64,000 nucleotides of DNA from Ceratorhiza oryzae-sativae. Taxonomy: Eukaryota; Basidiomycota; Agaricomycetes; Cantharellales; Ceratobasidiaceae. Under the pieces are notes generated by a model. The model was not told the DNA's origin. It saw only the letters and a program-made list of their open reading frames with translations, and did no database searches. The translations under genes and the position numbers were made by a program. Shown here in pieces: positions 34,612-48,207 of this stretch; position 1 is the first letter of the stretch, and each line of letters begins with the position of its first letter. The stretch is taken from contig JARWMV010000236.1 in assembly GCA_030998015.1 (NCBI GenBank), positions 620,001 to 684,000 of the forward strand, in the 5' to 3' direction.

Positions 34612-34700
34612 GGTCGTTGACAAACACTTCGTCTCCGCCACCATCAAACACGTGATATTACACATCTTGAATTCAACGTCAATCAGAACGAGGAACGACG
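34612..34700. promoter_or_regulatory. Shared promoter, TRF4 / CMC2
   Basis: Only 89 bp lie between the two divergent start codons. No TATA box is seen. Confidence 0.45.
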
Positions 34701-35102
34701 ATGCATCCACACCTGGCCACCCCCGAACGACAAACAGGTGAATATCCGGCAAAACACTTGCATGCAAATATTTTAATTTATCCAAATATGCAGCTTGCGG
34801 AGCGCTTATTGAAGCGCTAAATGCATGTCATGCTAGCGGTGAATGATATTGATCTACAAACATGAAACACCCCGCTAAGGCACACACTGCACAGGATTTT
34901 TGAACAAGTACCTCGGAGGATGCAACAGTACGAAGCAGCAATTAAACGCGTGCTTACGTGAAGAGGTATCGTACAACAGTTGTGTCAAGACCAAAGTGAT
35001 TGACGATCTGCATCGTAGCGAATTACTCGGACTGCGAAAAACAGGGAAGATGCCAACAGGCGGACAAGAGCCAAAGAAGAAGCTTGGAAGAAGCTAGATT
35101 AA
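34701..35102 (+). CDS. CMC2: COX assembly mitochondrial protein 2 (twin CX9C)
   Basis: Four small exons (34701-34737, 34794-34838, 34895-34965, 35019-35102) give 78 residues, the typical size. The start MHPHLATPERQT is the family start. The two CX9C motifs are C-GALIEALNA-C and C-NSTKQQLNA-C, separated by HASGFLNKYLGG. A basic helix ends the protein (RTAKNREDANRR, KEEAWKKLD). Twin-CX9C proteins are oxidised by Mia40 in the intermembrane space; Cmc2 supports cytochrome c oxidase biogenesis. A damaged second copy of exons 3-4 lies 4 kb downstream at 38921-39112. Confidence 0.9.
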
Positions 35103-35430
35103 ATCCAAAACTCAGATTGTGGTACAAGGGGAACAGCCTGGGGGCCCGACCTATGATTTACTTAGTAGTTGAAAAATGAGATTGACTTTAGTGATTTCTC
35201 ACGACTCCTGTCCATTGTACAGCGCGTGCTACCAGCATGGTGCAACCGCACAGACAGAAAATGTGGAAAATGTAGCGCCTGATGGTTCTATGCAGATTCG
35301 TACGGTCACGTGCACAAGATGAGGTTGCACCTCAATACCACTCACGGTATCCATCGTCGTTTACCTCAAAACCATTTTTGTTATCACATGAAGATATCTA
35401 ACTGAACTAGTTTGTTATTTTTCAAAATAC
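35103..35430. other. Intergenic, no gene seen
   Basis: Spacer between CMC2 and the F-box gene, both on the plus strand; no recognisable element. Confidence 0.5.
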
Positions 35431-37385
35431 ATGGCGATACATGATACTGTGCCACCCGAGTGTCTATTGCGGATCCTTGCATTCCTTACACTCCATGATG
35501 TGCTAGCCCTTCTCACAACGTCAAAGCAGTGGAACGCTCTAGTGCATGAAAACGAAAACCAGGTTTATTCTAGACTTGCTTACAACCATAGATTCATCTC
35601 ATCTCCATCAATTTCGCTCGAAACGGCCCGCCAAGGGTGGATTAGCCAGGCGTTTGAGGGGATAGCCACTTGGAAACAGTTTTGTAAGTATTGCTGAGAG
35701 GTTTCGATGATTAAATGCCACTAAATACTCATCACAAGGCCGAGTCCAACTAGGGACGAAAAGGAGGTGGGAGGGAAAGGAAAGCGCTTTCGTGTCTCGT
35801 GATCTGTTTGGGAATGAGCAGGAGGTTCTGCCACACCGATTCAAGATTGACGCAGAGAAGCAACTATTGGCTATGACCTCGGGTCTTGGACCCGGTAAGT
35901 TCATGAAACCCCAGCGGTTCGACCGTTCCGCCGCTAAGTGGTCATTAACCAAGCTGCCTTGGTGGTACATTGTTTGCGGAGCAGCAACCGAAATTCACTC
36001 TTTGATTTGAATCGGGTGAGTAGTAATTTGAACATCGTGATGCATACTTATGAAATGTGCATCAGATAAAGGCGTTTTCGCACATCGAAATGTCTAACGG
36101 ATATTTGGTGTTCACCTGCGCCAATGCTGTTGCTCTCGAGGTGTGGAGGTGGGCGGAAGACCAGCAGAGGGATCCTGTCGATTGTAGCCCCGAACCTCAA
36201 CAAACATTTTCATATCAGGTGGGTAAACAACGTTTTAGCCATGCCATGTCATGCAAAATTTAGTCCATGATAAGGCTGCTATGGCCTCCCGCGACTATGT
36301 TCTAGGAAATGGTGCTGTCCGGGGTGAACTCATCCCGGTGGGGATGCTACTCCATCCTGGAAGCATCCAAGCCCTTCGTCTAGTCTATCCTTCGCTGTGT
36401 GTAGGAAGTCAAGATGGCACACATCTCTGGCTCTGGGATATACGCTCGCGAGAGCTCATTCAAACTATCGATATGCCGTCGTCCAATGCCTTGATGTTTG
36501 GCATGCGATATGTGGATGTAAACGAAACGCACGCATTTGTCGCGACAGACGTCGTTTCCGTTTACAGCCGAAGAACCAGGCAGTGCGTTTTTCGATTGAG
36601 TCCAGAGCAGCTGAATCGGTTCTCTTCGTCGGTGGTTTCGCCAGCGTCAGCAAAGGATCTTGACAACTGCTTTCACCAATTCACTCTCTGCCCCTACTCA
36701 CCGGATTTGAGGGAAATCAATCGCGTACCGCCTGATGATCAAGTGATAGCAATCCATGTATCGCCCAGCGGACAAGATTTCGTCGCGATCACCTTTTGTG
36801 GATACATCTTATATGTTACCCTTTTCGACTCTGAACTTCGAGATTCAACAGAAACCACTCGGCCTCACATTTCTGTAACTCGAATCTCTAATGCGTTTCT
36901 AACACACTTAGCCTATGATGGTGAACGTGTTGTGGTTACAGGGGTAAGCGTTAATTGTCTAATATTTACCTGGCCAAGTATGTCATTAATTTTCCTTAGG
37001 CCAAGGGGGCTTGCATGGTTCGATTGCGGCCACACCTGCATGACAGGTTCCCAAAGGGCTGAATCCAGAACTATACCCGTTCCCAGCTCAAATTGCCAGT
37101 CTGATACCACCATTCGGTGGAGGAAACGCGTCATACGAAGGAGCTAGCTGCCTTCAATTGACAAAAGAGGGAATATGGATAGCTTGGCTAGATAACCTTT
37201 CGTTGGGGCGAGAGATCCCTTTTCGAAGAGCACGTGAGTGTCTTTAGTCCATGTATATATATATGCATATGTTGAGTCGTACAACTACAGGCAAAACCAT
37301 TGGGATAATTGATTTTACACGCCCACGGATGTCAAGCCTCGGACCAAATGTTGCATCCAAAAGCCGCCCTTTGTCGTGGGGATGA
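35431..37385 (+). CDS. F-box protein with beta-propeller-like body
   Basis: The N-terminal F-box is clear: VPPECLLRILAFLTLHDVLA followed by LLTTSKQWNALVHENENQVY. F-boxes bind Skp1 and make the protein an adaptor of SCF ubiquitin ligases. The rest, spread over about seven exons, resembles repeated beta-propeller strands (KAFSHIEMSNGYLVFTCANA, LVYPSLCVGSQDGTHLWLWD, LTHLAYDGERVVVTG), though WD signatures are weak. The first exon ends near 35684; an intron joins RNSLFDLNR to IKAFSHIEMSNG near 36065. Near 37050 TTCCCAAAGGG needs one more C to join HDRFP to KGLNPELYPFPAQIASLIPP. The end is KSRPLSWG at 37385. Related F-box proteins are numerous in Agaricomycetes; the target is unknown. Confidence 0.7.
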
Positions 37386-38920
37386 TTTTCATTGTATTGG
37401 TTACAAGTTGTCTACTCCCAGCTCTGTGTTAATGAATTCAGGACAAGAACAGATTTCATGATAACGATAGCACCGATCTATTCCCACCTTTCGCAAGCAC
37501 ATACACCACAAACATATATGCTACCGCAGGTATACTTCCAAGCACCAGTTAAGCAGCAACAATTAGACCACAAATTTAGCCATTAAAGGGTACGAGGCGC
37601 AGGATATAGATATTCCACAGAACGGGCCGGGAACATATTTGTAATATTCTCTATTGAGCATGATTAGTCCGTTGCAATAAAGGATTTACGCTCCCCCTCT
37701 GGCGCGATGGTCCGGCGCTTATGCCCCTTTTCTTCGCCACTCAACCTTAGTCAGCGGCGAAATGGAATTCCTTCCCATACCACACATGCCACAAATACAT
37801 TGCGTTATCAATAGTGGTCGCACCACAAGCTCATACTGCTAATCTGACACAACAAAGCGACCCGAAAATTTTTCCAAATTTGTAAATGTGACAGGAGGTT
37901 ACCGGCTACAACAGTTATTGGCGCCAGCACTCTGGAAACACACGTACTCTGGGCCAATGCAGGACGAAGTCAGGGCTCCTGTTTTCGAGAGTTTCTGTTC
38001 AATTGCACATTAAAGCCCCCCTGGTGCCTCGCGAGAGCGCCATGCTGCGCTAGGTCGGATTTCTCATGTATAAACGACGACATCCCGGCGTTGATCCAGC
38101 ACTTTATGGAGGGACAATGACCTTTGGTCCAACTCGAGCTCGCGCTTAAAGGGGGGGCTGGATCACCCCTACCAAGATGGACCCAATACTTGGACTAGCG
38201 TGACGCATCAATCTTTGCATGATACTTCTCACAAGGTCCAGGATAACATGAAATGTTACCTAATCGCTACGAAGAATCCACGTTTGACGAAGTATTTCTC
38301 GCGATGGGTCCGGCTATTCCAAGCCAACCTCCTCAATAGCAAGCCTGTGACGTTATCTCCTGCTTGGCAAGGTGTCGGGTGGAGTATCTTTTTCCCACCC
38401 AGCAGGCTCATCGGTACGAATGATCGTGTATTCATCATAACTTCAGACTAAACTCAGAACATCCAGGCGTGACAACGAACGCACACAGCCGACTCGTGGC
38501 TGCGTATCCTTAAGGTAAATTTCCTGTTTTTATATCCACACACCAATTCACTCGTGGACAGCTCCCGAATGGTGCCATCCTTGCTTGCTACTGGTCTCAA
38601 TGGCCGCCGGCAGGTTCCTTCGCCTCCTGTCCTCGACCTAAAATATTCTATCAATGGTATTTTACCTTACAAGTGCCTTGTTCATATGTCGAGGGATAGG
38701 CTTTGTGACAAAGGGCCGCACTCGGATGATAAAGCGCCTCCCATCGTCCAAGACATTCCGGGTTCCATCTTCCTTGCCGAGAGACTCAACTGGGCTGCGC
38801 GTTTCCCCCTCCCCTCTCTCCGCCTACTTGGCCGCACTATCCCACAGCCATACAACCTCTCGCACGTGGTCGGATACATCTTCCAGGTGCAAATCCGGAA
38901 AGTTTATTTGGGCCTAGCCG
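37386..38920. other. Intergenic, no gene seen
   Basis: About 1.5 kb without convincing exons. A TA-rich tract and scattered stops occur. The last 36 bp, from about 38885 (agg-tgcaaatccgg), weakly resemble the first intron of CMC2 (agg-tgaatatccgg) and may belong to the damaged CMC2 copy. No transposon ends or terminal repeats were recognised. Confidence 0.45.
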
Positions 38921-39112
38921 CATACACAGGATTCATGAACATGTACCTGGGAGCGTGCGATAGCACGAAGGAGCAATTGAACTGTGCTGACACGGAGAGG
39001 CGATGTACAGCAATTCGTATCAACACCAAAGTGCGAACTACTCGGACCGCGAAAACACGTAAGACGCCAACGGTGGACAAGGTCCAAAGAAGTTTGGAAG
39101 AGTCTAGAATAG
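38921..39112 (+). pseudogene. Decayed partial duplicate of CMC2
   Basis: The block aligns along its length with CMC2 at about 34886-35102. Matching pieces are FMNMYLGACDSTKEQLN against FLNKYLGGCNSTKQQLN, then the third intron of CMC2 (acaacagttgtgtcaagacc against acagcaattcgtatcaacac), then ACTCGGACCGCGAAAA and the final ttggaaga. Intron sequence is retained, so this came from DNA duplication rather than an mRNA copy. The donor GT is mutated, about 20 bp of the intron end including its acceptor are deleted, the second CX9C cysteine spacing is lost and no start or first CX9C exon is present. It cannot make Cmc2. Confidence 0.8.
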
Positions 39113-40110
39113 ATATGTGAATATTTGTTTAAAATAATGACTCGTCATAATCGCTTGCCTGAAAACTGGCGGCCTTCTCGGAGGGATTGGCCGTAAGTCA
39201 TATACGTTTCGCAGCCCCCGCTGTTCCATAAACTTTATTGCGACTAATTTACTTATTCTGTTTGCAGGCTATGCGTATCATAACCCCTATAGACGTCCTC
39301 GAACGACACGGGACTAAATAGAGGCCAGATCTAGTTCAACGCCATTTGAAGATCACTATTTTGGGCAACGCCCGAGCACAGGCTCTTCTGGACGTAAACC
39401 AATGGCTTTAATCCACACCACACAGGAACACAGCCCCTGATGGTTTGCTGTGCCACGCCGCATCGGCCATCTCTGATTAACCGAACACGACTGTGGGCGC
39501 GGTCGCCACTCGGCTGTCGGTTGCCACATGCTCGGAAACGCTGAGTGAGAGAACATGCTCGTTGGACGCTTGTGACGGCTCCCTTTGTCATCTTTTTGCG
39601 ACGTAATCTCATGGGCGAGAGAGGCGCTCGTCGATTCTTTGCTTTGATCAAACAGAGGAAACCATATCTGGACCGAGCACAGGCTTACGTCGCTCACGCG
39701 CTGTTGATTTCAGGTGACGCATCTCGTACCATCCTCTTCGTCCCGCAGGGTGCGGCATCAGTAAACCGACTGTGGCAGTGTGCGCTTATACTTCTTTATC
39801 AATAACATGATCTGAGCTTGCACCCATCTGGGGCCTCTTTGTCCGGACTGCCTCGCATCGGTGTGACTTGCCCTTGGCCAAAGAAACACACCCAGCTGTG
39901 TCCCAAAAAGGCTCCGGGCTCCTCAAACACTGGAACTCGGGGTGTTCCCTTGAGTGAATAAATGATCTTCCGGATCGGACTCGGACTCCATACCTCTGGA
40001 TCCACTGCCATTACAGAGATTCGTCCTGACGCGCCATCCTCAAAAGCGTTTCCCACCCTCCCCCACCACCGTATTTATCAGTGATTCCCCGTCGCCCCTC
40101 TAGAGGACAA
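39113..40110. other. Intergenic, no gene seen
   Basis: About 1 kb between the CMC2 remnant and the Zn2Cys6 gene. Open frames of about 110 codons on the minus strand at 39331-39697 look random. The right end should hold the promoter of the Zn2Cys6 gene. Confidence 0.45.
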
Positions 40111-41216
40111 ATGTCCACCGACAACACCACGAAACGACATGCGCGAACGCGCCGTGGGTGTCTGACGTGCAGAATCCGCAAAAAGGTGCGCTACTTCGCC
40201 ACGTCCCCTGTCAAGTACTAATTGCCACTGTCAGAAATGCGACTCTCTGCGGCCGTCATGCACCAAGTGTACTCGCCTTCATGTTCAGTGTTTGGGATAC
40301 GCCTCAGATAGGCCGGAGTGGCTCAAGGTAATTTTCATGCTCATTCAGGCCCCTGCTCTCAGGCAGCTGACGCCACAAATTGCTGCAGGGGGATTCTGCG
40401 AAGCTTTACACGACAGCCATAAAGTGCTTCCTTTCTGAGTACCCTGCTGCCAAAGCATACAGTGACCCAGTCCCGTTCTTGGTTCTCAAGGCCACCCCTG
40501 AAGTTGAACGGTGGCTTGCGCAAGACCCAGGGGCATTCAACCCGGTTTGCTTTGACTCGGAATCATCTACGTGTAAGATATTCTTGGTCAGCCGGCGTGT
40601 TACGAAGCTAACGTGCCCCATCTCTGTTAGTAAAGCCATGGTCTCCTTCGATGGTTGCGCAGTCATTGACCGAGCCTCACGGGGCAGCTTTCCCGGCGGC
40701 CGCAACTGGTGGCGAGCCCGCACACGCTTCCAGCTACCCGATGCCCGAGACTGCAACTCGCTCCCATGAACCGCTTACGCCGAGCCCCCAAACGGATTAT
40801 AGTAAGCCCATTTCGCCTATACTACCTTTGGACGTGATTCTAACGATTCTATTGGAACCCAGTTTACCCTCCGAGCTCCCACTATCCCGTTCATCCCGTT
40901 GCTCAGGGGACTGCAACACAGGCAACATGGATGTACACGCCCCAAGACATGACACAGTCCTTCCCAGCCACTCCCTACGTACCCTCCCAGCAACCTCTTT
41001 ACGACTATTCGTCGCAGGGGATCGCCATTCACAACTACTACAACCACGACGAGCATGTTGTTCATCATGTGGGGCCAAGTAAGTAATGTTCACATCATCA
41101 GTCCGATAGGGACACTGATTGACGTAGCCGGTCTGGCAAGGCAGGGCTATCACGCGCTCGCGCCGGGCAAGACAGGATTTGATGCGGCCGGCGCGCCAGT
41201 GATGTGGATGTTTTGA
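40111..41216 (+). CDS. Small Zn2Cys6 transcription factor
   Basis: Six exons (40111-40185, 40235-40327, 40389-40572, 40631-40801, 40863-41078, 41128-41216) give 275 residues in one frame. The DNA-binding binuclear cluster is near the N-terminus and spans the first intron: C-x2-C-x6-C-x6-C-x2-C-x6-C, beginning GCLTCRIRKKKC and ending HVQC, followed by LGYASDRPEWLK. After it comes a short helix (TAIKCFLSEYPAA) and a Pro/Ser/Tyr/Gln-rich tail suited to activation. The large fungal-specific transcription-factor domain is absent. A paralogue with the same plan lies at 46989-48024. Targets are unknown; the nearby secreted dioxygenase is a possible one, by position only. Confidence 0.85.
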
Positions 41217-41865
41217 ATCAATATGCCTTCCCTGTTCCCATATGCATGTGCGCTTATTTGTACTTTGTGTTTAAGACGGTGTCGCTTTTTTGATTTATTT
41301 TTGGGTGCCTTGTACTTGCTATTATTTAACAGCGGCTGTATGCTAGACCGTTTGTATCCTAGAACCCCTATGTTACTCGCGACTAATCAACACATGCCCG
41401 AGCATAATTAACTTGTTTTAACTTCTTTTATCCGCTCATTGTTTTCGCGAAATTATCGTGCGCTCGGTACTTTGTGCAGCCGTGATGACTTTAGGATTAG
41501 GATGTACTTCCATTCGGGGCCGCTGGTTCCGCCCAAAACAGGCGCGCGGCCCTTGCATCCTCCGAATATCATCTCATCAACCGATCAATTTAAAGCCGCA
41601 TATAGCGCTGATTACAAATCCACCGAAGCAACAACGAAGTTCGGTGGCCAATCCTATGCGTTTAGGGAGTGTAATAGTTCTTGGAGCTTATGCTATACGA
41701 AGCCTGGCCGTCGATTCCGATCGCTGGAACGTGGATTGAGTCAGTACGATAACGTTTTGGCTTGCTGAAAAAGGCACTCACTCGTGTATCCACTGGACCG
41801 AACCCGAGACAAAGTGGTGATCAGTCCGGCGTCATTCGGGTAAACAGTCCGGGCGACGAGCGTAC
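41217..41865. other. Intergenic, no gene seen
   Basis: Convergent 3' region between the Zn2Cys6 gene and the dioxygenase. Nothing else recognisable. Confidence 0.5.
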
Positions 41866-43474
41866 TTACAGGATACCGTCGGAGACCGTTGATCCCAATA
41901 ACTCAGTGCTGCACATGGTTTCTCGGACAGTCAAGGTCCTGTCTCCCGAAATTGGTATGGAAGCTATATTTACTCACGCGACTACACCATTGAAACCACG
42001 CGAGTTTTGTTGCGCGTAGATCCCATCACCGGAGTTCAAAGTGCGCCGCTGGTTAGTTGACGTATACGGAGCGAGTGCCACAACCTTGTCGTTGAGCGAC
42101 TCTTGGAAGAACAACTGTGCAACGCGGTATCAAGGCGTCAATTCCCGTTGCGGCGTAGTTGTGTGAAGAACGGCTCGATCCATACCTGGCCCTGAAACAC
42201 ATGAGCGAGTTATGAGCACACGCCAGGCGACTTTGCAAAGTAATAGACTTACGATATGGCGCAAGGAACCCGAGTGGGAAACAATGGTTCTATGAAAGTT
42301 CAATCGTTTCATTCCTATGTTCGAATGTGACGAACGATCGAGACTTGCCCATTAGCTGACTTGGTCCAGGCGGTGTGAACCATAGTGTGAATATGAATTG
42401 TGCGACCAGTGTCTGAGAAACACGATGTAAGCTATTCCGCAGTCAGAAATAGGGTCGGTTCACTAACAGAAGCCGGGGTAGATTGTCGTTAGCTATATGC
42501 ATAGGTTAGGCGCTGTCGGTTTATGCAATGGCTCATGGATGCGCACCTCGACAACTCCGTTCGAGTTGGTTTCGCTGCCTCCGCGCAGCCATGTGAACTT
42601 GTCCGAAAGGGATCCGGAGGTAGTGAATCCCCCGTATGCACCGGTAGCCTAGAGAAGGACACTTGTGAAGGGTCATCCGGTGTTTCCGCATACGACCACA
42701 TACATTGCAGGCCCAGAGCTCAACCAAAGCTGCGGGCAAGGGCTTGCATGTACGAGTATCCTAAAAAAAATTGAATCAGCCGACTCAGCTCGCATGATGC
42801 ATAGCTTCGGAGATACCATAATGCCAATATCGAGAACAAGTTTCACGCCCGGTTGGCTTTCCCTGAGATCTGTGCGATAGTATTCTGACAATTGGGGTAA
42901 GACATGTATTAGACTGCGGGCTGTTCAGAATCTACCATTGTTGATATAGTATGGGCCTGTGGATCTAGACGTGAGGATCTTTTAAATCTTAAAAAGGAAG
43001 TGTGAATACCCTCTGTAACTTCTGGAGCTGTAACGCAAGTGGTCTTTGCATGCACGTCGCTTCAGTACTTGTCCGAATGCAAACGGAAAAATATCACGCA
43101 CATTTTGAATGGTAGTATACTTGGCAGCTGCAGCGCTATCAGTTGGCGTGGCGCGCTTCATTATGGTATTGCGTTTGACACGGCGCTCGGCCTCGAAAGC
43201 TGCGATCTGGGGACCGCAGTTGCGGACGAGCTCCGCTCGGACACTCGCAGCAGCCTAATGCGTTATCAAAATTCTGCGATGATTGATAGGAAATAATTGA
43301 ATACCTCGCGGGCGGCTAGCTCAGAGGCTGGGAGCATGTGAAAGTCATCATGATCACCAGGGTGGCCTGCATGATGTATTCAGCACGAGGCCTCTGTAAT
43401 GGAATAAACGTTGTACCTTGAACCAGCAAACCGAGGGGAAGAAAAATAAGAATGGTTGAAATAGTGAGTTTCAT
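41866..43474 (-). CDS. Secreted intradiol ring-cleavage dioxygenase
   Basis: Extracellular non-haem Fe(III) enzyme family that opens catechol-type rings between the hydroxyls. The start MKLTISTILIFLPLGLLVQG is a signal peptide. A propeptide-like basic region follows, then PEVTEGPYYINNEYYRTDLR, VKLVLDIGIM, CKPLPAALVELWACN, ATGAYGGFTTSG and IYPGFYTGRTIHIHTMVHT. The iron ligands of the family are visible as Tyr in the YGGF and GFYTGR stretches and the two His of IHIH. About eleven small exons are needed; first exons are 43474-43417, 43366-43305, 43254-43102. The intron at 42290-42348 has a GC donor (GG/gcaagt), required to join ANG to TIVSHSGSLRHIGQ. The join after IQN is set by frame only. Members in wood and litter fungi act on lignin-derived aromatics. 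Confidence 0.85.
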
Positions 43475-44379
43475 GGTTATCTAGGCAAGCAATTGAAGTA
43501 GGCTTGATGCCAATTAAACACCTCTTGGAGTGATTTATATACTCTCACCACTCCAGGTTGACAGCACCAGCGAGAATAGACACACGCGCATCTCGCTGCG
43601 GAGTAGGCTTCTTTTTTTATCGCGGGATATGAGAAGAATGGCAAGACGTATTGAACCGGTCAGCAGGTCACCCTTGTGAGCGGTACAGAGGCTTTTCAGG
43701 GGGTACTAGAGCCGACGATCCAATCGGAGACGAGGGGTTGCAGCACTATAACGAAGCTTGGGGATGTAGTGCGCCCGAATCGAATAGTGAACTATCTCAG
43801 TGATAATTTCTCCTGATGCCAGAAGCTTGCCAAGCCATTAGCAGTGATCGTTTGATGCAATTAACTTGGCTCAAATTGGACCCTCTTTGCTTTAACCGAG
43901 GCAAAGTTTGCCGCCAAAACTGAAGAGTGTAACAATATGGCATGTTTAGGACGCCTTCCAAAGGCATTTTAAGCATTTTTATTACCGCGTTAAGAGGGAT
44001 TTAACTTGAAGGAGCTCGGGCAATGTGGCATTGCTGAGAATAATCAAGGAAGCAGCAGCTAAACGTGTCTAACATTGTATGGGATCCCGATAACAACCCG
44101 AGGGTGCTAACATGATGTGTTCAAGGAAGCGGCGATGCTCTGGCTTGGCTGCTGCGGAATTATAGTCGAACAAGGCACACCAGTAGAACCACATGGGCCA
44201 ATCGCATACTCGTCAATGGCCGAGGCTCTGACGGAGTTAGAGGGAGATGGATGGCGTTGACTGGCGCCGGGCGCCAGGGAGATCTCGGGGGCGAATCTGA
44301 ATCCGTTCCGTGCATCGGCTCCCACGTCCCGCACGCAAAACGAGCGATTGCCCAAGTCCTTCCATCGTCCCCAGTGAAA
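43475..44379. other. Divergent intergenic region, dioxygenase / ATP2
   Basis: About 0.9 kb between divergent starts. It contains the dioxygenase TATA box (43534-43541). The rest has no recognisable element; long antisense frames near ATP2 are codon-bias shadows. Confidence 0.5.
43534..43541 (-). promoter_or_regulatory. TATA box of the dioxygenase gene
   Basis: TATATAAA on the minus strand, ending 60 bp before the dioxygenase ATG at 43474. A clean TATA element is uncommon in this window and fits a regulated secreted enzyme. Confidence 0.55.
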
Positions 44380-46313
<1,934 letters not shown>

Positions 46314-46988
46314 TCTGTCTAGTTGCATTCCTTTGTCTTTGCCAAACGAACTTGATGTGAATATTGTCACTACAAAAATCAACAGAGTTCATTCTCTTCG
46401 CCTGAAATGACGTTTTCGTGCGTTCCTCTTGCGCCCCGGATGCTTCCGCTTTTGTCGCTCTGTTTGATTTGATCTTCATTGATGAGCGGTACATCACCGA
46501 GCGCCGCTCACAATGTCGTATCATTGATGCGCATAGTGTTTGCATTTGAAGATTTACCCGAGATTTTCTCGCTGATGCACCCCATTTTCCTTATCTGACA
46601 GAAACTCAAGGAGATCGCATAACACCAATAATGCCTCGTGCGTTTAATGCGGCATATATGCGCATATAGCTAACCCAGTGTTAGCAACCAAAGAGGGGGG
46701 GGTGGCGAAACCAACGGTTCATCGATCCCTACTGTGACTCGGTCCCCACGTGTAGCATGTTGGCACACGGGGGGCGACTCGGGTAATGCTGTGTGTGGGT
46801 GTGTGATTTTTTTTTTTTTGGTTCAGGAATGATTGCCTGGCCGTTCTCATCCGGGCTGAATTGACACAAAATTATTGTTATTCAGAGGTATGTAGAGATA
46901 CAGGTGGTAGAAGCATATTCACTCAGTCAATCGAAATGAGGAACACAAATACAAATTAAAATAAAACACAACAGCGAAGATAAGAGAA
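46314..46988. other. Intergenic, convergent 3' ends, poly-T tract
   Basis: Lies between ATP2 and the second Zn2Cys6 gene, which converge. It contains a 13-base T run at 46807-46819 and a G8 run near 46697. No gene is seen. Confidence 0.5.
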
Positions 46989-48024
46989 TTAATGACGCCG
47001 CGCACTGGGACGAATATAGTCTGGGTAATCATACTGGTACTGTTGTGAATCGACCGGGCTTGTGATAATGACCGATTCAGAGTGTTGGTGACGGTAGGGA
47101 CCGCGTATCAAAGGCTGGCAATGCGCAAACTCTGAGTAGTCGGGGATATACGCAGGCTCCGAGTGGAAACCGATGCCTTGTCCCACTAGATTAATCATTC
47201 ACCGTAAGCACAATGTATTTAATGGAGAGCAACAGGGGTTTACGAACCAGGCTGGTTCAGAAAGTCGTTGCCGAACGGGTACCCGCAAGGGACATCTGGT
47301 GACATGAAAAGCCCTCCGTCGGACGAGGACGGCGTGAGTGGCATGGGCGTATAAGATGTCGAGGGTGAAGGGGTGTTGTGCGGGTTGTAAACGTTCGTCT
47401 GCACGCAAAGGTATCCTTCCTGGCTGGAGGTATAGGCAACTGGTGAGTCAGGCTCCATGCGAATGAGTCGCTCTGATTGGAGGTTCGGGCTCGTGGATCC
47501 TGTTTAATTTCATGTTAGCGGCTGGGATACGTGGCTGGTACGGGAGCAAACATACCTGAAGATAGGTACTGTTGCTGCGGGGAGTACTTTTCAATGAGGT
47601 CTTGAAAGCTGAGGAAAGGTCGTGGGGCAGGAGGACCGCGGCCACGAGGAACAGGATACTCTGTGAGGTGGTGCTGCAACGGTGGATGAGTTGAGAGTCA
47701 CAGGGTGTTTGTGGTACGCTAGCTCACCTTGATACGGTATTTAGTCTCCTTCAGAGCTTCTTGCTATATATCCGAATAACATCAGTTGATTGTCCGCGAC
47801 AAGAATATAGATGAGCGTACATTCCGCAGCCAGTCGGGACGGTTGTGGTGGACGCCCAAGCATTGGATGTTCAGACGAATGCAGTCACCGCAGTTGGACT
47901 CTCCAGGCTGGACTCCGGTGCATTTCTGTCGATGCAGTGGTTGAGACTCTGACCTCTCAGTTCATATATATTTACAGACCTTTTGCCGCACACGACAGGT
48001 GATGCATCCACTCTTGTCTCTCAT
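46989..48024 (-). CDS. Small Zn2Cys6 transcription factor, paralogue of the one at 40111
   Basis: Six exons (48024-47980, 47925-47821, 47763-47728, 47673-47556, 47499-47248, 47185-46989) give 250 residues from the Met of MRDKSGCITCRVRQKKC. The binuclear cluster is C-x2-C-x6-C-x9-C-x2-C-x6-C, with a longer middle loop than usual (TGVQPGESN). It is followed by LGVHHNRPDWLRN and EALKETKYRIKHHLTEYP, the same order as in the factor at 40111. The rest is Pro/Ser/Tyr-rich and probably disordered; the fungal-specific regulatory domain is missing. An alternative start at 48092 (MPSATPTLDPLAPP) reads in another frame and would join only if a base is missing near 48022, which I think likely. Confidence 0.8.
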
Positions 48025-48201
48025 GAGCGCGGTGTCAGGCTTGGATCGGCCGGTGGCGCCAGAGGGTCTAGCGTAGGTGTTGCAGACGGCATTGTGAAAC
48101 GTTGATCGCAGGGGAGCGGGTCGAGTCAGCTACTAGCGGTGGCTGATCTCTGCGGATAGGGCGTTGGTGTTGGGGCCGGAGAGTCAAGATACCGTACTAG
48201 C

Positions 48202-48207
48202 TTTATA
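48202..48207 (-). promoter_or_regulatory. Possible TATA box of the second Zn2Cys6 gene
   Basis: TATAAA on the minus strand about 110 bp before the upstream candidate start at 48092. A weak call, based on motif and position only. Confidence 0.3.

Noticed and set aside
38554..39120. 188-codon plus-strand frame covering the CMC2 remnant
   Set aside because: Only its last third has meaning, and that is the decayed CMC2 copy including intron sequence; the earlier part has no ATG-initiated family similarity.
37386..40110. Possible transposon between the F-box and Zn2Cys6 genes
   Set aside because: No transposase, reverse transcriptase, inverted or long terminal repeats were recognised; the only identifiable relic is the CMC2 copy.
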